Positions 6,692 through 13,743 of a stretch of DNA of 15,170 nucleotides are shown in pieces. The position numbers were made by a program, and so were the translations under genes. Every line of letters begins with the position of its first letter. Position 1 is the first letter of the stretch. Origin of the DNA: Clostridia bacterium (GTDB lineage: Bacteria; Bacillota; Clostridia; UBA1381); contig RQCD01000152.1 of NCBI GenBank assembly GCA_008668455.1, forward strand, positions 1 through 15,170, in the 5' to 3' direction. A model generated the notes under the pieces. That model did not search any database and was not told where the DNA came from. It was given only the letters and a program-made list of their open reading frames with translations.

Positions 6692-8200
6692 CTACTCCGC
6701 CTCCTTTCTGTTTGCTCCCGTCATCATCAGACCCAGCTCTTCCTTGGTAACCGACGCTGCGTCCACAATGCCGGAAATTTCGCCATGACACAGCACCATA
6801 ATCCGATCGGAAAGCTCTAAAAGCACATCTAAATCCTCTCCGATATACAGCACAGCCACACCGGCTTTTTTCTGCTCGTTGAGCAGATCATAGATTGTAT
6901 AGGAGGAATTGATATCCAGTCCGCGCACCGGGTATGCCGTGATCAGGAGATTTGGTTTTGCAGAGATTTCCCGTCCTAAAAGAACCTTCTGTACGTTTCC
7001 GCCGGATAACAGGCGCACCGGTGTATCCACGCTCGGCGTTTTGATTTCCAGACGGGAAACCAGTTCTGCGGCAAGCTTTCTTGCCGGCGCTTTATCCACA
7101 AAGATTCCTTTCCCTTTCTGGTAGCTTTTGAGGATCATATTATCTGCAATACTCATTGAGGAAACCAACCCCATTCCCAGACGATCCTCCGGAACAAAGC
7201 TCATCTGGATTCCCAGGTTTATAATTTCCGCCGGAGATTTTCCGACAATATTTTCTTTCTTGTATAAAATCGCACCCTCTTTGACCGGAAGAAGTCCGGC
7301 AATGGATTCGCACAGTTCTTTCTGACCGCTCCCGGCAACGCCGGCAACTCCTAAAATCTCGCCGGTACGAATGGTAAACTCCACATCATTTAAAGCGGTT
7401 GTTCCGTCGTCCTTTTGCACCTTCAGATTGCAGACACGCAGAAGATCGTGTGCATTTTCCACCGGCGGTCGGTCGATAGAAAGGTTGACCGGTCTGCCCA
7501 CCATGTATTCTGTCAGCTGCTTTTCATTCGTTTCCGCAGTATTGACTGTTTCCACGCTTTTTCCCTTTCGGAGAATGGTAACACGGTCGGAAAGCGCCAT
7601 CACCTCATTCAGCTTATGGGTGATAATTAAAATTGCGCAGCCATTTTTCCGCATTTTCCGCAAAATACGAAACAATACCTCCGTTTCCTGCGGAGTTAAA
7701 ACTGCGGTCGGCTCGTCTAAGATCAGAATTTTTGCACCGCGGCATAAAACCTTTAAAATCTCCACATTCTGCTTTTCACTGACCGACATATGATAGATTT
7801 TTTTATCCAGATCCACCGAAAGTCCAAAATCATCACAGATTTTCTGCACTCTCTGCTTCTGGTTTCTTTCCTTTTTCATGCCGACAACCACGTTTTCATA
7901 TGCCGTAAACACATTCACCAGCTTAAAATGCTGATGAATCATTCCAATCCCTAATGCAGCAGAATCTGAGGGAGAATTGATCACCGCAGGATGTCCGTTC
8001 ACCTCAATCTCACCGCTGTCCGGATGATAGATTCCGGAAAGCATATTCACAAGCGTTGTCTTTCCCGATCCGTTCTCGCCCAGAAGCGCTAAAATTTCGC
8101 CGTAATGCGCTTCTAAATTGATCTTGTTATTTGCAACGACGCTGCCAAAAATTTTTGTGATGTCCCGGCAGAGAATTGCCGGAATTGCTGTTTCTGACAT
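6692..8200 (-). CDS. ABC transporter ATP-binding protein with two fused nucleotide-binding domains
   Basis: A 502-residue double ABC ATPase of the RbsA/NupO type that energises the two downstream permeases. First half: Walker A GENGSGKT (41-48), Q-loop Gln90, signature MSVSEKQ (138-144, with Ser where Gly is canonical), Walker B ILILDEP (158-164) and H-loop His195. Second half: degenerate Walker A GVAGSGQKE (287-295), intact signature LSGGNVQ (398-404), and a Walker B region reading LLITAYPVRG with no Asp-Glu pair; SEDLD-type switch residues read GEDLD. Such asymmetry is normal for this family, leaving one strong ATP site. ATG at 8200 is chosen over an in-frame TTG one codon upstream, because AGGAG at 8209-8213 is 8 nt away. 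A 106-nt gap with a hairpin and a possible promoter separates it from the binding-protein gene. Confidence 0.93.
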   Translation of the reverse strand: MSETAIPAILCRDITKIFGSVVANNKINLEAHYGEILALLGENGSGKTTLVNMLSGIYHPDSGEIEVNGHPAVINSPSDSAALGIGMIHQHFKLVNVFTAYENVVVGMKKERNQKQRVQKICDDFGLSVDLDKKIYHMSVSEKQNVEILKVLCRGAKILILDEPTAVLTPQETEVLFRILRKMRKNGCAILIITHKLNEVMALSDRVTILRKGKSVETVNTAETNEKQLTEYMVGRPVNLSIDRPPVENAHDLLRVCNLKVQKDDGTTALNDVEFTIRTGEILGVAGVAGSGQKELCESIAGLLPVKEGAILYKKENIVGKSPAEIINLGIQMSFVPEDRLGMGLVSSMSIADNMILKSYQKGKGIFVDKAPARKLAAELVSRLEIKTPSVDTPVRLLSGGNVQKVLLGREISAKPNLLITAYPVRGLDINSSYTIYDLLNEQKKAGVAVLYIGEDLDVLLELSDRIMVLCHGEISGIVDAASVTKEELGLMMTGANRKEAE

Positions 8201-8221
8201 CAAAAAAACTCCTTCACTCTG

Positions 8222-8250
8222 AATTTAGGCTTTTGGGAGAAACCTATCAA
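8222..8250 (-). promoter_or_regulatory. Possible internal promoter before the ABC ATPase gene
   Basis: On the minus strand TTGATA (8250-8245) and TAAATT (8227-8222) are 17 nt apart, a 5/6 and a 4/6 match to the sigma-A boxes. It lies just after the intra-operon hairpin, where a second promoter would allow the ATPase and permeases to be made independently of xpt and the binding protein. The -10 box is poor, so this is tentative. Confidence 0.35.
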
Positions 8251-8261
8251 CCTTTTGAGAG

Positions 8262-8292
8262 AAAAAGAGCATGATCATAAAACCATGCTCTT
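8262..8292 (-). terminator. Intra-operon hairpin terminator/attenuator after the binding-protein gene
   Basis: Read on the minus strand, AAGAGCATG (8292-8284) pairs perfectly with CATGCTCTT (8273-8265) around a 10-nt loop and runs into a T-run (8266-8262). It begins 18 nt after the stop of the BMP-family gene. Partial termination or 3'-end protection here would leave more mRNA for the binding protein than for the ATPase and permeases, a common arrangement in ABC operons. Confidence 0.75.
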
Positions 8293-8309
8293 ATGTTCAG
8301 AAAATAAAA

Positions 8310-9449
8310 TTATTTCTCAACGACATTCTTGTAGTACCAGTTAATTTTTCCGGTGATTTCAGCGTCGGACAGAGTAGAACCCTCCTTGCCGACGGTTGTT
8401 CCCTCGTTTGTTTCGATCACGCCGTCGAATACGTTAAAGCCGCCGTTTAAGATCTTATCCTTTGCTTCGTCTACAGCCTTCTGCATTTCATCTGTGCAAA
8501 GCTCCTTATTGAGCGGAGCAATATCCACTAAGCCCTCTTTCATACCGCCATAGTAGTTTTCACACTTCCATGTGCCGTCCATAACAGCCTTGGTTGCAGC
8601 GGTGTAGTATGCGCCCCAATGCCAGATGGTGGAGGTCAGAGTTGCTTTCGGTGCGTCCTTGGACATATCGGAGTTGTAGCCGACACCCCAGACGCCTGCT
8701 GCTTCCGCTTCTAACTGCGGGTTCGGCGTATCGCAGTGCTGTGCCAGCACATCGCAGCCCTCTGCCAAGAGCGCCTTTGATGCGTTGGTTTCCTCAGTCG
8801 GGTCGAACCAGCTGTTTGTTACCTTTACATAAACCTGTGCGTCCTCATTCACAGATGCAACACCCATTGCAAATGCGTCAATTCCGCCGGTTACCTCGGC
8901 ATTATCCTTTCCCATAGCAGCAACATAACCGATCTTATTGGACTCGGTTTTCATACCAGCCACAATACCGCTTAAGTATCTTGCCTGATAAATTCTTCCG
9001 AAATAGTTATTCATGTTTTTACCGTTATTCTTATAGCCTGTGCCATGTGAGAAGATCACATCCGGATATTTCTCTGCCATTGCTTCCATGGTGTCCATAT
9101 AACCCCAGCTTGTTCCGAAAATCAGGTTGCAGCCTTCTTCGATGCATTCTGTGAGTGCATTTTCAATCGCAGTTGGATCTGTGTCTGCCACGTTATTTTT
9201 CCGAACGATCTGTGAATCCTCCAGACCCAATTCCTTCTGCATTTCCTGAATACCCAGATCGTGCGCATAGGTATAGCCGGAACCGTCTGCCGGATTGCCA
9301 ATGTGGATAACGCCCACCTTAATGTCGCTCTTTGGCGCAGCAGAAGCATCTCCTGCGTCACCGGTTGTCTCGGTCTTTCCGCAGCCTGCCGCAGCGCTCA
9401 AAAGAGCTGCAGACAAAATTGCTGCTAACAGCTTTGTCCATTTCTTCAT
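8310..9449 (-). CDS. BMP-family substrate-binding lipoprotein (purine nucleoside type)
   Basis: A 379-residue extracytoplasmic binding protein of the BMP/PnrA-like family (PF02608). The N-terminus MKKWTKLLAAILSAALLSAA is a lipoprotein signal peptide, with lipobox SAAAGC and Cys23 as the lipidated residue, followed by a Gly/Thr/Asp/Ala linker. The mature part opens with IKVGVIHIGNPADGSGYTY, and the lines VIFSHGTGYKNNGKNMNNYFG and YLSGIVAGMKTESNKIGYVAAMG are typical family segments. Known members bind purine nucleosides and feed RbsA-like transporters, which follow here. GGAGG lies 10 nt before the ATG. A 58-nt gap from xpt holds only a 4-bp hairpin (AGGC/GCCT), so the gene is probably transcribed with xpt. 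The exact ligand (inosine, guanosine, xanthosine or another) is not determinable. Confidence 0.92.
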   Translation of the reverse strand: MKKWTKLLAAILSAALLSAAAGCGKTETTGDAGDASAAPKSDIKVGVIHIGNPADGSGYTYAHDLGIQEMQKELGLEDSQIVRKNNVADTDPTAIENALTECIEEGCNLIFGTSWGYMDTMEAMAEKYPDVIFSHGTGYKNNGKNMNNYFGRIYQARYLSGIVAGMKTESNKIGYVAAMGKDNAEVTGGIDAFAMGVASVNEDAQVYVKVTNSWFDPTEETNASKALLAEGCDVLAQHCDTPNPQLEAEAAGVWGVGYNSDMSKDAPKATLTSTIWHWGAYYTAATKAVMDGTWKCENYYGGMKEGLVDIAPLNKELCTDEMQKAVDEAKDKILNGGFNVFDGVIETNEGTTVGKEGSTLSDAEITGKINWYYKNVVEK

Positions 9450-9507
9450 AAAAATTTTTCCTCCTATAAAATATCTTTAATTATTTAAAAGGCGTATGCC
9501 TGATAAA

Positions 9508-10083
9508 TCATTCCCGGAACGTGATTCCCGTTTCCTCGTCCATGTGATCAATAATCGCAAGAGACTCCACCCGAATTCCCTTGCCGCGCAGCAGATCGCC
9601 GCCGCGCTGGAAACCCTTTTCGATTGCTATTCCTGCGCCGACCAGCTCTGCACCGGCATCATGAATCAGCTGCGAAAGCCCCAAAAGGGCGCAGCCGTTT
9701 GCCAGAAAGTCGTCAATCACTAAAACCTTATCCTCCGGCTTTAAGAAATCCTTAGAAACAATAATATCATAAACCTTTCCGTGCGTGAACGATTTTACCT
9801 GGCAGGTATATACATCTCCGGCAATATTCTTTGTCTTGCTTTTTTTTGCAAACACCACCGGAACGTTAAAGCTTTGCGCGGCAATGCAGGCAATCCCGAT
9901 ACCGGACGATTCGATTGTCAGAATTTTATTAATTTCACAGTCTGCAAACCGACGCTTAAATTCCTTCCCCATTTCCTGAAACAAGGAGATATCCATCTGG
10001 TGATTCAAAAAGCTGTCTACCTTCAGCACATTTCCCGGACGGACAATCCCATCCTTTTTGATTCTCTCTTTTAATAACTCCAT
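9508..10083 (-). CDS. xpt: Xanthine phosphoribosyltransferase
   Basis: Xpt joins xanthine (and more weakly guanine) to PRPP to give XMP, a cytosolic purine salvage step. The 191-residue length matches Bacillus Xpt. The PRPP-binding motif VLVIDDFLANGCA is at 120-132. The N-terminal SFLNHQMDISL (24-34) and TIESSGIGIACIAA (56-69) are family-specific blocks, and KSKTKNIAGDVYTCQVKSFT covers the flexible loop. The ATG at 10083 follows a GGGGAGGA site. It is first in an operon with a nucleoside-type ABC importer, implying a path from uptake to base salvage. The promoter is so close that the leader is only about 22 nt, too short for the guanine riboswitch that commonly controls xpt in Bacillota. Confidence 0.95.
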   Translation of the reverse strand: MELLKERIKKDGIVRPGNVLKVDSFLNHQMDISLFQEMGKEFKRRFADCEINKILTIESSGIGIACIAAQSFNVPVVFAKKSKTKNIAGDVYTCQVKSFTHGKVYDIIVSKDFLKPEDKVLVIDDFLANGCALLGLSQLIHDAGAELVGAGIAIEKGFQRGGDLLRGKGIRVESLAIIDHMDEETGITFRE

Positions 10084-10112
10084 CTCAGATCCTCCCCAGT
10101 AAATACCCTTTT

Positions 10113-10141
10113 ATCATATTACAAAATCGCCTGTTTTGCAA
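10113..10141 (-). promoter_or_regulatory. Promoter of the xpt-transporter operon
   Basis: On the minus strand TTGCAA (10141-10136) and TATGAT (10118-10113) are spaced by 17 nt, a 4/6 and a 5/6 match. Transcription should start near 10105, about 22 nt before the xpt ATG. Nothing in that short leader can fold into a purine riboswitch. Confidence 0.7.
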
Positions 10142-10223
10142 GAAAAATTTACATTCTCTTAACACTTTCTGACAAAATCAAATAAAAAACGACAAAAAAC
10201 CGCTTTATTTTATGGCACTTTTT

Positions 10224-11426
10224 CTATTGTTCCAGATACTTCTTCGCTGCCAGATACACCCCGGCGCTCCATCCCATCATGGGCGGCAGTCCGTATTCAT
10301 TCTGCACGTTGATGTTTCCCTCAACAACATTATATTTTTCCCACAAGTTTCCGCTTTCTTCAAAGACTTTCTCAACCATTTTAACATACTTTTCGGAAAT
10401 CCGTTTTGCCTCTTTTTTAAAGCCGTAGTGATCTAATCCCATAATCGTCATATATTGCAGGCATGCCCAGCCGTTCGGATAATCCCACTGATAGTTTCCC
10501 GGTGTGTCATTTTGAACACAGGTCAGGATTCCGTGATCTGCTTCTAAATTCCGCAGTTCGCCTGCTGCGGCGGCTGCTTGCTCCGGCGTTACCAGTCCGG
10601 CATAGAGCGGATAGAAAGACGCTGCGGACAGCACCTTTCCATGCTCCTTTTTCACAAAATTGTAATCTAACAGCACACCGTCTCCGCGATCCATATACTG
10701 ATTCATCAGATCCCGGCGCATAGACGCACGCGACGCCCATAACTCTGCCTGACCGTTTTCCAGAATTTCTGCAAAATAGCGCATGTTGTTTTCCAGGCAA
10801 TAGAGCAGAGAGTTTAAATCGACCGGGACAAAATTTTTCGCCTCAAACCCCCAGCGCGGATTCATATCCCAGCCGCTTTCTGCCGAGAATAAATACTGAT
10901 CGTAAACATCCTGATCCGAAAGCGTCACTTCGCATCCAACCCGTTTTTTGAAATCGGCAATGCTTGCCTCCTCTTCCTCCGGTTTTTTCTGACCGCCATA
11001 AACATTTAAGCCAACCGGCGACATTCTCTCACACATCCAGAACTGATATTCCCGCTCCAGCTGATGGTATGCGCCCTCAAGCCAGACCGGATCGTGATAA
11101 TGCTCATACACATCCAGCACCATTTCCGAAAGAAACGGCGGCTGCGAACGGCTTAAAAACCAGGTGCGGTTGCCGTTCGGCATAAATCCGTACCGGTTGA
11201 CCAGATAAAGCATATCGTCCACGTTATTTTTCATCAGATCATATCTGCCGGAAAGCGCTAATCCTTTATTGGTAAAAAAGGTGTCCCAATAATAAAGTTC
11301 ATTAAAATGTCCGATTGCCGGGACGGTATAAGGATACGGAAGTCCTAAAAGCGAATCCTCATCCTGCTGATTTTCCCGGACACACTGATCCCAGTGCGAT
11401 TTGATATATTCCTCTGTTTGGTTCAT
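10224..11426 (-). CDS. Trehalase-like glycoside hydrolase (GH37 type), intact paralog
   Basis: A 400-residue cytosolic (no signal peptide) inverting glycosidase with the hallmarks of trehalase family GH37. VPAIGHFNELYYWDTFF (35-51) corresponds to trehalase signature 1 (P-G-G-R-F-x-E-x-Y-x-W-D), NGNRTWFLSRSQPPF (84-98) to the substrate-binding arginine block, and YQWDYPNG (312-319) to signature 2. The likely acid is Asp187 in ESGWDMNPRW. The likely base is Glu377 in NEYGLPPMMGW, eight residues before Gly-Trp as in E. coli trehalase. It is shorter than typical trehalases (about 550) and keeps Ala-Ile-Gly-His where they have Gly-Gly-Arg, so another alpha-glucoside may be the substrate. It lies downstream of a frameshifted paralog, with GAGGAG 8 nt before the ATG. 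No convincing terminator follows. Confidence 0.8.
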   Translation of the reverse strand: MNQTEEYIKSHWDQCVRENQQDEDSLLGLPYPYTVPAIGHFNELYYWDTFFTNKGLALSGRYDLMKNNVDDMLYLVNRYGFMPNGNRTWFLSRSQPPFLSEMVLDVYEHYHDPVWLEGAYHQLEREYQFWMCERMSPVGLNVYGGQKKPEEEEASIADFKKRVGCEVTLSDQDVYDQYLFSAESGWDMNPRWGFEAKNFVPVDLNSLLYCLENNMRYFAEILENGQAELWASRASMRRDLMNQYMDRGDGVLLDYNFVKKEHGKVLSAASFYPLYAGLVTPEQAAAAAGELRNLEADHGILTCVQNDTPGNYQWDYPNGWACLQYMTIMGLDHYGFKKEAKRISEKYVKMVEKVFEESGNLWEKYNVVEGNINVQNEYGLPPMMGWSAGVYLAAKKYLEQ

Positions 11427-12657
11427 TTTGTACGCTCCTCAAACTCTGTGATAAATCGTTTCATTGCCAGATAAGTTCCTGCGCTCCATCCCATCATTGC
11501 AGGCATTTTCCCGGTTCCCTCCTGACAGATGTGCACATTTCCCTCGACAACATTATATTTTTCCCATAGATTTTCTGTTCGTCAAAGCATTTTTCCACAA
11601 GCTCTGTATATTTCCGGGCAAGCCGCAGGGCAATTTCCGTCATGCCGTAATTTTGAAATCCGACCACCGCCAGATACTGCTGGCATGCCCAGCCGTTCGG
11701 ATAGTTCCACTGATAAACGCCCGGCGCGTCATTTTTCTCACATGCCGCAAGTCCGTAACGGCATTCCAGCCGGTTCAGATTTTCTGCCATCAGCTGTGCA
11801 TATTCCGGCTCTGCCAATCTTGTAAAAAGCGGATAGAGTGATACACAGGAGAAAATCCCGCTGTGTTTACCGGTTTTATAATTATAATCCATCCATGTAC
11901 CGTCAGGAGTTTTTAAATAACACTCCATCAGTTTTTTTCGCTTTTCTGCACGATCGCACCAGATCTGTTCCTCGCCGTTTGCAAGCTCGGACGCAAAATA
12001 TGCCATGTTTTTTTCCATCAGATACAGAAGCGAATTCTGATCTACTGTGTTATAATCCGGACCGTGAAAATTCCAGCGCGGACTCATGTCCCAGCCGCTT
12101 TCCCAGCAGCAAATGCTGTGCAGGGCGGCATCCTCCTCACTTAAGCCGTCCACATTTCCGACTCTTTCCCGGAATGATTCCGCAATCAGACTTGTGGATT
12201 CCGGATCGGCAAGTCTTCCGCTGTAAAAGTTCAGACCGTTTGCAGAAAGCCGTTCGGTCATCCAGAACCGGTACTCTTTTTTCAAAATATGATATGCTCC
12301 GAAAAGCCATACCGGATCCTGATAATAGCCGTACACATCCCGAACCATTTCCGATAAAAACGGCGGCTGGGAAACCTGATTCCGAAGATAATAGGTTTTA
12401 TTGGCATTTTGCATATATCCGTATTTGTTGACCAGATACAGCATGTTGTCCACGTTGCATTTTGCAAGCAGACGTCTGCCGGAAAGCTCCAGCCCCTTGT
12501 TCAAAAAATAGGTGTCCCAATAGAACAGCTCCTCAAAATGACCCACAGCCGGAATGGCATACGGATACGGAAGTCCGATTGTTTCTCCCTGATTTTCCCG
12601 TATTTCCCGGACGCACTCATCCCAGTGTGATGCAATATAGGTTTCTACTCTGTTCAT
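11423..12657 (-). pseudogene. Trehalase-like glycoside hydrolase, frameshifted near the C-terminus
   Basis: This is a paralog of the next gene along nearly its whole length: GHFEELFYWDTYF (40-52), SQPPFLSEM, ESGWDMSPRW with presumed acid Asp190, and YQWNYPNG (315-322, with Asn for Asp). Reading from the ATG at 12657 gives 387 residues ending at 11494, but after Gln361 homology stops. One extra base in the A-run at 11574-11571 restores NLWEKYNVVEGN, then QEGTGKMPAMMGWSAGTYLA, and a stop at 11423-11425 that overlaps the next ATG as ATGA: about 411 residues. The unshifted product loses the C-terminal helix and the region holding the catalytic base. No good slippery heptamer is present, so mutation or a homopolymer sequencing error is likelier than programmed slippage. 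If truly broken it is recent, since the rest is intact. Confidence 0.8.
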
Positions 12658-12755
12658 AAATTTTTCCTCACTTTCCTTTGCAAAACCGCACTCCGACGCC
12701 CCATAAAACCGGAAAGTAACTGCAAAACTTATTTATAATCATTGCTTACTCTGTT

Positions 12756-12784
12756 ATTATACATGAAATCTCCGCATTTGTCTA
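12756..12784 (-). promoter_or_regulatory. Promoter of the trehalase-like gene pair
   Basis: On the minus strand TAGACA (12784-12779) and a perfect TATAAT (12761-12756) are 17 nt apart. Transcription would start near 12749, giving a leader of about 90 nt before the ATG at 12657. In the leader the octamer TGCAAAAC occurs twice on the plus strand (12679-12686 and 12721-12728), with no regulator that I can assign. Confidence 0.75.
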
Positions 12785-13177
12785 CAATTTTCAATAAAAA
12801 ACCAGCGTTTTTTAAGGAATAATTTCTTTATATTTCCGATTGCTTGCATGACATAAAAGCGCGCTTACATTTCCAAGATCATCTTCATTAGCGCCACACA
12901 ACCGCAGACAATCAATCCACAGCCTAAACCCTATGACCGCTTTTACAGCAGATATGTTTTCGTATAAAAAATACGGACTTTCACGAGCTGTTGCCTCATC
13001 TCAAAAAAATCCGTAAATACACTGCTTTTCGCTATTTATCTTTCCTTGACATCAATCAGACCGTCTCGACGTGTAATAGTTAGGCTATTTCGGGAATAAG
13101 TCCAAAAATTCCAAGAAACGTTGATTTAACAGGCTTTTCCACACACCCCATAGAATACCGATGTCAAATCTGACGTC
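12785..13177. other. Gene-poor gap with degraded reading-frame scraps
   Basis: No intact gene is visible in these 393 bases. On the minus strand a frame without a start codon runs from 13000 to 12812 (62 residues, including YENISAVKAVIG). If one G is dropped from the GGG at 12931-12929 the sequence continues instead as GLGCGLIVCGCVALMKMILE and stops at 12865-12867, which reads like a small membrane helix. This could be a decayed small protein or chance. A 6-bp inverted pair (TACGGA 12972-12977 and TCCGTA 13010-13015) and a 9-bp direct repeat TAGGCTATT (13081-13089, 13187-13195) were also seen. No tRNA or mobile-element end was recognised. Confidence 0.35.
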
Positions 13178-13589
13178 TCACATTAGTAGGCTATTCTGTA
13201 ATTTTTCAATTAGCGCTATATCAGCCGGCAGCCAATCAACGCTATACAATTCGTATTTATCAAGCCATTTTGCAGCTTCTGCTTCCTTGAGAATTATTTC
13301 TCCATCTATCACAACACACAAGAAGCAATCCATACTTAAATGGAAAGTTGGGTAATCATACTCGATGGTATCAATCAATTCACCAACCTCGATTTTTACA
13401 TCAAGTTCTTCTTGAATTTCTCTTATTAGAGCTTGCTGCGATGTTTCTCCGACTTCAAGCTTTCCTCCGGGAAATTCCCACTTGCCCTTAAATTCACCAT
13501 AACCCCGGTGCAAATGCTCATATGTCATAAAGTAACACAAAAAAACAACAGACAGCCGCCACAATTCCGTAATTATTGGTGCTTGACAT
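13178..13589 (-). pseudogene. Broken NUDIX hydrolase (MutT/8-oxo-dGTP diphosphatase type)
   Basis: The C-terminal 100 or so residues are a clear MutT-type NUDIX domain. RGYGEFKGKWEFPGGK is followed by the Nudix box GKLEVGETSQQALIREIQEE, with its REIQEEL core (the usual Gly after EE is Asp, as is common in this subgroup), then VEYDYP-like IEYDYPTFHLSMDCFLC, and a normal end in SVDWLPADIALIEKL. The expected first beta-strand is not in this frame. It appears in another frame from the ATG at 13589 as YGIVAAVC, which soon meets TGA at 13518-13520, followed by AFAP where AFATQRGYG would be expected. So at least one frameshift near 13505-13515 and a stop have split the gene. The longer continuous frame up to 13666 just reads through the divergent promoter. 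Codon use (AGA, CTA, ATA) is more AT-leaning than in the operons to the left. Confidence 0.75.
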
Positions 13590-13611
13590 TCTCCTGATAG
13601 TTTGATATAAT
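13583..13611 (+). promoter_or_regulatory. Perfect consensus promoter for the nitroreductase-MATE unit
   Basis: TTGACA (13583-13588) and TATAAT (13606-13611) are 17 nt apart: a full match at 12 of 12 positions. Start of transcription is expected near 13618. It overlaps the 5' end of the broken NUDIX gene on the other strand, so this is a divergent control region. The transcript meets a strong hairpin about 40 nt later. Confidence 0.8.
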
Positions 13612-13659
13612 AATAGACGTAAAATTCGAGTGGACTTTTCCGGATTCTGTCATCTTTTT

Positions 13660-13697
13660 GCCACACAGCTGTCTTGTGATAGTTGTGTGGCTTTTTT
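13660..13697 (+). terminator. Leader terminator/attenuator upstream of the nitroreductase remnant
   Basis: GCCACACA (13660-13667) pairs perfectly with TGTGTGGC (13684-13691). The stem continues for six more pairs (two G-T wobbles) to a TTGT loop and is followed by TTTTTT (13692-13697). With the promoter at 13583-13611 it would end an RNA of about 80 nt. It lies 46 nt before the ATG at 13744, so it either attenuates the downstream genes or defines a small RNA. No competing antiterminator was obvious, and no leader peptide with its own ribosome site was found. Confidence 0.75.
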
Positions 13698-13743
13698 GTT
13701 GCCTGTTCCCGGAAATGTTGACAGGATGGAGGATGATTTTTGT

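Noticed and set aside
10142..10223. Terminator after the trehalase-like genes
   Set aside because: On the minus strand T-runs are present, but the only candidate stem has mismatches and about three GC pairs, so it is not convincing.
11571..11580. Programmed -1 ribosomal frameshift in the trehalase paralog
   Set aside because: No X-XXY-YYZ heptamer in the right phase and no clear downstream stimulatory hairpin; a plain indel explains it better.
13081..13195. Direct repeat TAGGCTATT as target-site duplication of a mobile element
   Set aside because: It is only 9 bp, one copy lies within the NUDIX coding end, and the 97 bp between the copies hold no transposase or terminal inverted repeats.
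13590..13666. N-terminal extension of the NUDIX frame to 13666
   Set aside because: It reads through a perfect divergent promoter and gives residues unlike any MutT N-terminus.
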